DNA of 64,000 nt from Triangularia verruculosa (Eukaryota > Ascomycota > Sordariomycetes > Sordariales > Podosporaceae): contig MU863994.1 of the NCBI GenBank assembly GCA_033296885.1, positions 47,428-111,427 of the forward strand, written 5' to 3'. The notes beneath the pieces are model-generated. The model was not told the DNA's origin. It did not search any database and worked only from the letters and a program-made list of their open reading frames with translations. Of this stretch, positions 55,447 to 64,000 are shown one piece after another (the stretch's first letter is position 1; every line of letters begins with the position of its first letter). Both the position numbers and the translations under genes were made by a program.

Positions 55447-57308
55447 ACGTATATTATAAGCGAGTCGTACATATAAGCGAGTCGTACAGTCTCCACCACG
55501 ACGCGTCCTCCTTACACCTAACATCAATTTTTCCCACAACCCAATATGCCTCCTACTTCAAAGGAAGCCAGGATACTTTTAGCCCTTAAGGCTCTTCGAA
55601 TCAATGAAAAATTAAGCCTCCGAGCTGCAGCTAAGCTCTACAACGTACCAGCTATAACTCTCTCTAACCGACGCGCCGGCCGGCCTGCACGACGCGATAC
55701 AACACCCAATTCGAAAAAGCTGACTCAATCGGAAGAGGAAGCTATTGTCCGATATATTATTGAGCTATATACGCGAGCTTTTCCACCAAGATTGCGTAGT
55801 GTAGAAGATATGGCCAACCAACTGCTACGCGTACGCGACGCGCCCCCTGTTGGCAAGCTCTGGGCACATAACTTCGTCAAACGCCAGCCACAGCTCCGTA
55901 CGCGTTTTACGCGTAGATACGACTACCAGAGGGCCAAATGCGAGGATCTAAAGGTTATAGCCGAATGGTTTGCGCTCGTACGGAACACTAAGGCCAAGTA
56001 CGGTATTGTAGATGACGATATCTACAACTTCGACGAGACTGGGTTCATGATGGGCATCATCTTCGCGGGCATAGTGGTTACGACCTCGGACGGCCTTAGA
56101 AAGGTAAAACTAGCCTAGCCTGGTAACCGTGAATGGGCGACCGTGATTCAGGGAGTTAATGCCCTCGGCTGGGCTATCCCTCCCTTCATTATCTTGGCCG
56201 CGCAGTACCACCTCGCCAATTGGTATACCGAGTGTAACCTCCCGGCCGACTGGCGCATCGTAACCACCGATAATGGCTGGACTACCAATACGGTAGGCCT
56301 AGATTGGATCAAGCACTTTGACTATTATACAGCGTCCCGTACAAAGGGCAAATACCGGTTGTTGATCCTCGACGGCTACGAAAGCCACCACTCGACCGGA
56401 TTCGAGCGCCATTGCTAGTAGAACAATATTATTACGCTCTGCATGCCTCTACATTCCTCTTACCTCCTCCAGCCACTTGATGTTAGCTGCTTTAGGCCGC
56501 TAAAACAGGCGTACGGTCGCCAGATCGAGGACTTAATGCACGCGTATATTAACTACGTAAGTAAGGTCGAGTTCCTCTGTGCCTTCCGGGAGGCCTTTTT
56601 TACCTCCATAACAGAGAAGAATATACGGGGTAGCTTTACAGGTGCTGGCCTTACGCCGTACAATCCAGAGAGGGTGTTTTCTAAGCTGGATGTAAAGCTT
56701 CGTACGCTAACACCCCCGACCTTACGGCTCGGCACTCTACAACCTTAGGTATTCTAGACACTACAAAACCCCCGAGAAACCAACTTACAGTCAATACTCA
56801 TTAAGACTCGCATTACCAACCATCAAAATAGCTCCCCGATTTTAATGTTGGCTGCAGTAGACCAGCTTACTAAGGGTACAATGGCTGTGATATACCAAGT
56901 GGCTCTCCTTCAGTTAGAGGTATCTTCGCTCCGTAAGGCGAACGAGGTACTAAGTAAGTACCGGAGAGCGAAAAGAATACGCGTATAGCTCGGAGGATCA
57001 CTTGCCATACAAGATGCGAAGGATCTACTGGACCAGAAGGCCGTGGGTGGGGAGGCAGCAGAAGAAACACAGCCGGATGGTAGTGGTGCAGGGGGGGGTC
57101 GTACGAAGGTTCGGTGCTGCAGTGTATGCGGCAAGCCTGGCCATAATGCACGTACTTGCCAGGAGGCTGTAGAATCGTCTGATTCGGCTGTTTCTGATGT
57201 AATTATAGTTGGTTTCTAGTGTTGTTATGTTGCAATTGAGGATAGTTGTTGTAGGGTGGTGGAGACTGTACGACTCGCTTATATGTACGACTCGCTTATA
57301 ATATACGT
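55447..57308 (+). mobile_element. Full-length pogo/Fot-type DNA transposon (1,862 bp), RIP-inactivated
   Basis: Both ends are intact. The terminal inverted repeats start ACGTATATTATAAGCG at 55447 and end with the complement at 57308, about 52 bp long and matching throughout. Each contains two tandem 17-bp units (TATAAGCGAGTCGTACA). The element is flanked by TA on both sides (55445-55446 and 57309-57310), the target-site duplication of Tc1/mariner/pogo elements. It encodes one transposase in the same orientation. Because the ends are intact, it could be mobilised in trans if an active relative exists. Confidence 0.93.
55546..57219 (+). pseudogene. Pogo/Fot-type transposase with six internal TAG stops
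   Basis: One frame of 558 codons from MPPTSKEARILLALKAL to the final stop at 57217. Layout: psq-type helix-turn-helix (about 1-50, LSLRAAAKLYNVPAITLSNR), CENP-B-like helix-turn-helix (50-125), and the DDE_1 catalytic core with Asp in YNFDETGFMMG, Asp in LLILDGYESHH and Asp in LLQPLDVSCF. A coiled-coil region and a C-terminal CCHC zinc knuckle (CSVCGKPGHNARTC) follow. Internal stops at 56116, 56416, 56419, 56746, 56755 and 56986 are all TAG, and no frameshift is needed. Each is explainable by CAG-to-TAG, the CpA-to-TpA change typical of RIP. Non-functional as it stands. Confidence 0.92.
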
Positions 57309-60300
57309 TATTCGTTTTATTTTATAATGCTGCGGAGTCATCTTATGGGCGATTTCCACTAACGTTAAGTAATGACTAGAATCTCCATCAAAGTTGTTTT
57401 TATATTAGTTGTTTATTTGTTTTAATCTTGCCGAATAGGGAATTGAGTAAAAGGGTAGAGTATGAGATCGCTGATATAACCTGTAAAGATATATACGTAT
57501 TTAGATTATGGCTCTATTAAGCAGTAGCAAAATGCTGCAGTATAAAAGAGACAACCTTTTCGGACTATGCTGTTTGGATTGCTAGACCATATAGAGCACT
57601 TAAAATATAAGTTAGGACTGCAGCCTGTAATTTTATATAGGAAATACTGTACGTACCGTCCATTCCGCATTACCGTTTGCTCATCATCGTCATAACCAAT
57701 ACTCCTACCCACTACCTCGCTGTTATTAAAAATAAAGCTATTATTATTTATAATAAAAATTACAGTAAATAATATTAATTTATAAGTTATTTGCTATTAT
57801 TTAGCCTTACGCTGAGCTTTCTATACGCGTATAATAGGCCGGGAATCCTCTTATTTACCTGCCTTTATGTTACGACCTTGAACACGGGTGGGCGCAGAGA
57901 CAGCAGACGGACCAATGGGAGGAGAGTATTACGGTGCAAGAGAATCTTGTAGACAGCCAATTAAAGGAGGACCGATGGACCGGTGCGTAGAGGACAGTCG
58001 AACGATCTAGGACAACCACTCACAAGAGGACCGATGGACCGACGTACTATAAACGGTCCATCCCTGACTGGCCCGACGGCACCTTGTGCACATCTAAGAA
58101 CCAGAAGAATAAACATGCCATATTGTCAAGAACTGGCGGAGGGCAACTGCCAGCAAGTTCATCACCACTTTGTCGGTGTTTTACTTCACACGCCGTCACG
58201 ACCGCAAAGCCACCAAGAAATTGACGATATTCTGAAAGCGCAGGGCGCGCGCTTCGAATTGCGCAGGTTTTGTAAGAATTGACTGATTTTTGGTAGTGCA
58301 ACACCACTGCAGCTCGCGGACCTTGGGGCAGGCGGCCCGACCGACCGAGCCGTCAGGTGCCGCGCATTGGCCACTTGCAAGTACCCACCCACACTTTTCT
58401 CCACAACAGGCACGTGACTATGACGGTGCTCCAATAAACGCCAACCTTCTCGCTTAGCTAAGTTGACCTCGACGTTAAAGCAGACCCAAGCTTTGGAAGG
58501 GATAGACCCAGACTTTCTCGGTTCCGATATAGATTCAGATTCTAGTGACGATAGTATGGATGGCGGTTGGTGGTTATGCGCTAACTCTCCACGAGGGAAG
58601 TAAAAGTGGACGAGGAAAGTAAAAGCGGACGAGGAAAGTAAAAGCGGACGAGGAAAGTAAAAGCGGACGAGGAAAGTAAAAGCGGGCGAGGAAAAGCGAA
58701 AGCAAAATAGTGAGCAAGGCGACAATGTTGTTAGCTCAACCTTAGAATTCGACTGCGCTCATAAGTGGGGTTTGCTAAGGTAGAAGGTTGGCTCCGGAGG
58801 TAAATACGTTGAATCATGAACTTAGGCGTCTCGCTAGTTTAAAGGGAGCCTGCTACATAGTCTGGGGTTCGTCGTCGGCCTATTCTTTAATTAGTGCACA
58901 TGGTCGAGGGCTCCACCTCCTGCATTTTCCTAAGTATATACCTCCTACTAGTAAGTTTGGGGTGTTGTACATTTGTCTAAGGGAAAAGATAGCGTCGGGC
59001 TCCAAGATGGTTGTTAGTCTTTTGATAGTTTCCTTATAGAACTTATTTTGGCGAGTCTGTAAGGCGTTAGTATCCACGACTTATACCTTAAGGCCGATGT
59101 AAAGGACCTACCTTAAGGTTTCCTCGAACAGCAAATCGTTTGTTGTAGTTATCGAGTAGGTAGATGAACGGCCTAGTGTTGTCGTGGCTCTTTATATAAG
59201 CCTAAAGGTTTCCGCGTTGTAGAAAGCGCTTATTACATAGATTGCACGAGAACGGCTTCTCTCTACTGTAGCAACGCAAATGGACCTTAAGATTGTCGGA
59301 CTAAGTAAAGTCCTTATCGCAGAGGGTATATTCTATTCGTAAGTTAGACGGGACAAGTAAGCTATAGAAGCCAATTTAACTTATATAAGGTAACTCTCCC
59401 TCTTAGCCTAAACCGCTTTTATTAAAGTATCCAACGGAGTATCGAACTTATAGGTTTGTTAGCTAGCTACAGGCAAGTTTGCCTCAATTGTCCTATAGGG
59501 GCCCATCGAGAATAGAGTCGCTTCTGTAGTGTTCGATCGTTCAAGGCCCGAAACTAGTTGGCAGGAGACGTTATATCCCGAAAGTATCATCGAGTTCTTG
59601 CGATATTTAAACTGGCTGGTGCGCGGTGCGATATTTCAGTGCGATCGGTATTATACAATATAGCAAACGTAGCGACAATGGAGGTCATCTGTACTAAAAT
59701 ACGACCCGAATTACCACTGCGCTTCTGGAGGAACAGCGACGAAGATGATATAAGATCAAGCGTGCTGGTGCTAGAGCAGCCTATAAATTGCTCGGCCACA
59801 TCATACCAGGCAATTCTTACAATAAAGTAAGACCGAGAGGACTTAGATATCATTACTTAGACCTTAACCCTCTATAAAAATTACTTTATTAATAGAAGCT
59901 ATAGATAACATCCGCAGTACTACTGCGCCCCGTAAGAAGACCCTATCCTCTAACTACAAACTCTCCGATAAGTTTAATCTTAATCTTAGATGTACTTAAT
60001 CTTCCTCCTACCTTAGCCAGCTAGAAAGACCTGCTTCCGTGATTTAAGATTACCTTCCCGACCGTTATATATACCATCGACAGTAACGGTATCTAGCCCC
60101 ATCCCCAGTCTTATTTACACATAAACCCCCACAAAGAATGACGGCAATACCCTTAGACCGCTAACCTGCTACTACAACTATCCACTAGCTTAACTAAATA
60201 GGCTCCAGGATATTAGATAAGCTTCTTATGCCCCTGTACCAATTACTATAAGACACACCCACTCGCATAATTTCCGCCTAACCCCGCCATCCCTAACCCA

Positions 60301-61200
60301 AGTAAGAAATATAGTTTTAAAGGAGATAAACCTGCTAATCGACCTAAACCTAAGGACAGGTTCTGCAGTATTAAACTCGGCGATCGAGTACTTAACTTAT
60401 TTCTCTTGCTTCTTCTCGAGCAAGAACTACTAGTACATACTGCGTTTAAACTCGGTCGTCGAAGGGTAAATGAAAAAGGGTGGGTTTATTAAGCGAGCCT
60501 TTCTATAACCCATTATAATTGCCTATATATACCGGCCTTATGTTAGCAGCCTCTTGAACGCGGTTCTGGCAAGTGTTGTGAGAGATGCGGGTGTTGCGAG
60601 AGAGGCGTGTTGTGAGAGAGATAGGTTTTTAAAGAGAAGAAGGACAACCGGCCCTGGGTATCAGGTAAAACGCAGGGCGTGTTTGCTTGCGTAATCGCCG
60701 CCCCGGTAGGGCAGGAGCGCGCGCTAGGTGCTTTCCTGGCGGTCCTAGGGCCCTGCGTTATCGCCCTTTCCCAACTACCGCCCTACCACTTCCGCTAAAG
60801 GGTGCCAGCAACGCAAAAACCCCGTCCGGGTATATCACTCGGTGCCGATTTCTAGACCTCTAAACTACCTATTTAGCAAAGCCATATTATCCCATCCTTT
60901 CTAATCATCTAAACACCGAATATTACTCTTTCGTTACCGCTTACTTCTTTCCGTCCCTGGGCCCTCGACTAACCTCGAATGACCTAGCCAACTCCTTTCT
61001 ACTATATTAATATCTCCGTACGCTACCTACAGTTTATACCCCTCTTCCTATTTTTAAATTAGCGCTCTTTTTAACTATTGTTGAAATAGGTGCTATTGAG
61101 GCCTGCAAGTACAGGGCTTTGATAGCTATCGGCGCAGTCCACTGGGAGTGAGGAAGACTTTGACGGCAGCATTCGACAGTGGGCGAGCACTCAAGGAAGT
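57309..61200. other. AT-rich decayed repeat DNA, no intact gene
   Basis: Almost 4 kb with high A+T, many TA-rich words (TATA, TTAA) and stops in all frames, typical of RIP-treated repeats. TGTTACGACC at 57867 and TGTTAGCAGCC near 60542 resemble starts of fungal gypsy-type long terminal repeats, but partner repeats were not confirmed. GC-richer islands remain at 57880-58560 and 60540-60840. No supported gene. Confidence 0.6.
58593..58687. repeat. 19-bp minisatellite, five units
   Basis: Five tandem 19-bp units (GAGGAAAGTAAAAGCGGAC) at 58593, 58612, 58631, 58650 and 58669. The first has three changes and the last one change; a partial sixth unit follows. The purine-rich strand is the plus strand. 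Confidence 0.9.
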
Positions 61201-61707
61201 GTGTTACAGGGAGCGGCGCCCTGTAAATACAGAAGGTTATCACTGCAACTAAGGCTTGTGAGGCACTGAAATAGATATGGTAAACTAGTATATTGATTGA
61301 ACTTAAAGGAAAGAAAATATCACAGTGAACAGGGCTTGTTGCCGAGCTCTTATAGGCCTTCGGTCTTCCAATTGCTTCCCGGGGCGCTCACTGGAGCGCT
61401 CCCCAAACCCGTTGAGAGCGCTAACCCACAGGGCACGTGGCGCTACCGTTTGACTGCTGCAGGGCACTGGGCTAGCGCCCTGCGTCCCGGAGCCTCGGGT
61501 CACTTCAGGGAGCCGCACCCGGAACCGCACCTGGAGCCTCTAGGCACCTTAGTAAGCCGCAGCTCCCAGAGCCCATAACTCAGTGAACACTGTTAAATTT
61601 TCCAAGCCATTGAAGCTCTGTATTATACAGGGCTTGAATATACTGTAAAATCTATAAATAAATACTATATTTTAATACCCTCTCTACAGCTGCAGTGCGT
61701 GGTACCG

Positions 61708-62016
61708 TTAGAAGGGCTTGGAGAGGTTTAACAGTGAGGTGAATCTGCTGAAAAGGGTGGCTAGTAGGGCCTTGGTTAGGCCGTTAGCCAGTATATCCTC
61801 TGTAGGCAAGTAGGTTACAGTGATAATCCCGCTGGCTACAGCTTCCTTAACCCCGAAAAAGTGAATAAGGGTGTGTTTGGTTCGGCGATTGTACTTATCG
61901 CTGTGTGCCATAGCTATAGCGCCTTCGTTATTATACAGTAGGGGTGTAGGACCTGTAATAGGTCTTCTGAGCTCCTGGAAAAGGCCCCTGAGCTACATTG
62001 CTTCCCTGAGTGTAAC
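61708..62016 (-). pseudogene. Copia-type retrotransposon remnant (RNase H end of pol)
   Basis: On the minus strand, 103 codons read LRGLFQELRRP, PTPLLYNNEGAIAMAHSDKYN, RRTKHTLIHFFGVKEAV, and YLPTEDILANGLTKALL. This is the conserved C-terminal RNase H region of Ty1/copia polyproteins (DN/NNEGAIA, RTKH-I, T.DILAD/NGLTK). One in-frame TAG (61993-61995) interrupts it. The long terminal repeat would be expected to the left; the TGTTACAGGG at 61202 is a possible LTR end. The reverse transcriptase and integrase parts are not recognisable in this window. Confidence 0.8.
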
Positions 62017-62306
62017 GAACCCCTATCCAGAACCTGTGAAAGGGATACTGGTTGAAGGCACTTCTAAACAATCCTGGTTCGGTACAGCTAAACAGTATAC
62101 AACAAATGGCTTATTGTCACAACCCTGGTATATGGACGACAATAACGATTGGTTGTGGAACCACGGGAAGCGGGGACCAATCGGGAGAATGCTTAGGAGA
62201 ACCAATCATAGTGAGGAACGTTGATCAGTGTGCTCAGGGCACTGAGCAGAGGAAGCAGAATGCTCAGTATGCTCAGGGCACTGAGCAGAGTGAGCACGAC
62301 TAGGAG

Positions 62307-62604
62307 AAGGTCTATATATACGGAGGAACTAGATAGCTTGTAGATAGTTCCGCAGTATGCAATCACAGCTTGTATTCACGGTATCTTGTGTTTACATTGA
62401 GACATCTTGTTGTGCACTGTTTAGCTGCACCGAACCAATTGTCAGAAGTAGCCGTCAACCGAGTATCCCTTTCAGAGGTTCTGTACAGGGGTTCGTCACA
62501 CTTATCTCAATCATAATAGCTAAGATACCAACGATTGTGACTTATATTGTATACTACGGAACTGTCTATCTACACCAGCCAGTTCCTCCGTATATATAGA
62601 CCTT
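62307..62604. repeat. 298-bp element with perfect 24-bp terminal inverted repeats
   Basis: 62307-62330 and 62581-62604 are exact reverse complements (24 bases, containing TCTATATATACGGAGGAACT). The arms continue imperfectly inward (GTAGATAG...GTTCCG.AGTAT). Outside, CTCAGGGCACTGAGC-type motifs at 62231-62291 face diverged complements near 62620-62720. No coding capacity. It could be a MITE, or the two ends of an inverted duplication of a repeat. Confidence 0.7.
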
Positions 62605-64000
62605 CTTTTACTATACTCAGTCTACTTAGTGCCTGAATATACTAAGCACTCTACTCAGTCCCCGAGCGTAGTAAGTATTCTACTTACTCTACTCAGTACC
62701 TAAGCGTACTAAGCACTTATCTTGTCCTCCTAATTGGCTCCGCTAGGTTACCGGTATCCACTAATAATCTAACTCTTATTGGTTGTCGTTGTATGTTAAT
62801 AATTAGCTAGTAGTACGCCCCGCACCCCACCTATATCAGGACCGTAATATGATGCCCCCTCTCTAGGCCGAAGTCCCGTCGGCCTAGCTCTTTACTTCTC
62901 TTTATTAATATTATGTAAGTCTTTATTCTCCCTTTTCTCGTTATCTTTTATTATATTTAACCGTGTTAAGAAAACCTCGCCGCGCGACCTTACTAGTACT
63001 AAGCGACGCCGGAACCTTACGATTGTAGCGTTTATCTTTAGCGAAGAAATACTTCCATATACCTCCTATAAGACCCTTAACCTTACTAATTATCGCGTCC
63101 TTAATCGCTCGACTAAATATAGTAATTATCTTCGCTCTAGTTGTACCGATTACGATGTCCTGGGTCTTATACCTACTATAACCGCCTCTCTTCGCTGTTA
63201 GAAAGAGAAATTAAACGCCGAAGAGTAGGAAGTTTATATAATCCTATTATAAGTTACTTCGAAGCTTATACGAATAGATACTTAGCGTTGTACTTTAATT
63301 ATTAAATTTCGTTATATAGTGGTTCGTAAGGAGCGGTTAATTAAAGATCTGGAGTAGGAGGAAGTATAATCCTCCTCTATTACTGTTCCGCCGGAACCTT
63401 CCTCCGGGGCCTCCCTTCGACTTGCCGCCGAGGACGCTGCCCTGTGGAATCCTCTCGCTTTAGGTTCCTCCCTGGACTTCGACTAGCCTTCTAACTTCCT
63501 ACTGGATCCTGGTCTTAGTAGTCCCTCCTTCCTGGCCGGTTAGGGTGCCGCCGGTGGTACGCCTCCAACTTTTTAGGGTAGTTAAGGTGCGTAGTATTAA
63601 TTATAGGCCGGTCTTTAGGTGTTTATTAACCTTATAGTGTAGTATATAGTACGTCGACTACTATATTAGAGGTACGGGTTCGATTTCCGTCGAGGTTCTC
63701 GGTGTTTAGGTTTATTAGTATTATTAGTAACCTAGGCACCCTTCTTTTTAATTGTTTAGTTTAGCTTAAGTCGGTTTAGATATCGCCGGTAGAACTCTTT
63801 TAATTTACCTAGGTAATTTAAATTTATCGATAGTTCTTACGAATTATCCGTAGCCGGGTAATCTAGCTAGCTAATTAAATATTTTAATCGACCTTTATTA
63901 AATTATTGTTTGCTGCGTTGCCCTATAGGCCTGTAATACAGTGCCTACAGGGGAGCTACAGCGAACTATGCGCTATAGCAGTGCGTAGCGGAAGCGGAAG
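62605..64000. other. AT-rich decayed repeat DNA to the window end
   Basis: Stops occur in all frames and the sequence is rich in TTA, TAA and TAT. Nothing is recognisable except the tRNA-like segment at 63628 and some GC-richer islands (63380-63560, 63900-64000). Confidence 0.55.
63628..63697 (+). tRNA. Decayed tRNA-like or tRNA-derived (SINE-like) sequence
   Basis: 70 bases. The ends AACCTTA (63628) and CGAGGTT (63691) can pair in 6 of 7 acceptor positions. A T-arm ACGGG-TTCGATT-TCCGT folds with one G-T pair. The B-box reads GGTTCGATTTC against the consensus GGTTCGANTCC (one C-to-T change). The D-arm pairs poorly and the anticodon arm is not convincing. Its position in RIP-type DNA and the C-to-T change suggest a dead tRNA gene or the head of a SINE. 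Confidence 0.35.

Noticed and set aside
56870..57151. Minus-strand frames over the transposon 3' part
   Set aside because: They overlap the coiled-coil and zinc-knuckle end of the transposase on the plus strand.
58593..58687. CRISPR-like repeat array
   Set aside because: Units are directly adjacent without spacers, and the genome is fungal; it is a minisatellite.
61202..61690. A defined copia long terminal repeat
   Set aside because: TGTTAC at 61202 is suggestive, but I could not find the opposite LTR or a target duplication, so boundaries are not claimed.
62357..62599. 80-codon plus-strand frame
   Set aside because: It lies inside the inverted-repeat element and has no start context or family match.

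Overview
This window comes from a filamentous ascomycete (Pezizomycotina; I infer a Sordariomycete-like genome). The evidence is short 45-85 base introns with fungal splice signals, fungal-only protein families (DUF7025 AAA ATPases, NACHT/STAND proteins, F-box proteins), a polyketide-type gene cluster, and decayed transposons whose stop codons all look like repeat-induced point mutation (RIP). It is nuclear DNA. No rRNA, CRISPR or prokaryotic operon structure was seen.

Left part (1-21.8 kb): the N-terminal part of a DUF7025/AAA ATPase gene runs off the left edge. It is followed by three STAND/NLR-type genes: a degenerate NTPase type at 3.2-5.7 kb, an alpha/beta-hydrolase-NACHT-WD40 protein at 9.2-14.4 kb, and a helical-N-terminus NACHT protein at 16.2-19.0 kb. 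Between them lie a RibD/dihydrofolate-reductase-like enzyme, a KTR-type mannosyltransferase and a threonine-aldolase-like PLP enzyme. An N-terminally shortened F-box protein closes this block.

Centre (21.9-52.4 kb): a complete-looking secondary-metabolite cluster. The core is a non-reducing polyketide synthase (KS-AT-PT-ACP-ACP-CMeT-esterase/TE, no visible SAT domain) next to an NRPS-like aryl-acid reductase (A-T-R). Tailoring genes are a phenol-hydroxylase-type FAD monooxygenase, three O-methyltransferases, an aldo-keto reductase, a short-chain dehydrogenase, a berberine-bridge-type FAD oxidase, a cytochrome P450 and an AtaL-like (DUF1857) small protein. A three-repeat MYB factor is the only regulator, and no transporter is visible. 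A methylated orsellinic-type acid, reduced to the aldehyde and then hydroxylated, O-methylated and oxidised, is the likely chemistry; the set resembles cichorine-type clusters but is larger. The most striking signal is a repeated promoter element, ACTCGGGTC (fuller consensus AACTCGGGTCC). Nine exact copies fall in every cluster promoter region and I found none elsewhere. They mark the regulon and its borders, probably under the cluster's own MYB factor.

Right part (52.4-64 kb): a gene graveyard. It holds a truncated unknown gene, a GH10 xylanase pseudogene (frameshift plus 3' loss), a full-length pogo/Fot-type DNA transposon with 52-bp inverted repeats and six CAG-to-TAG stops, a copia reverse-transcriptase-class (RNase H) remnant, minisatellites, a 24-bp inverted-repeat element, a decayed tRNA-like sequence and AT-rich sequence with no open gene.
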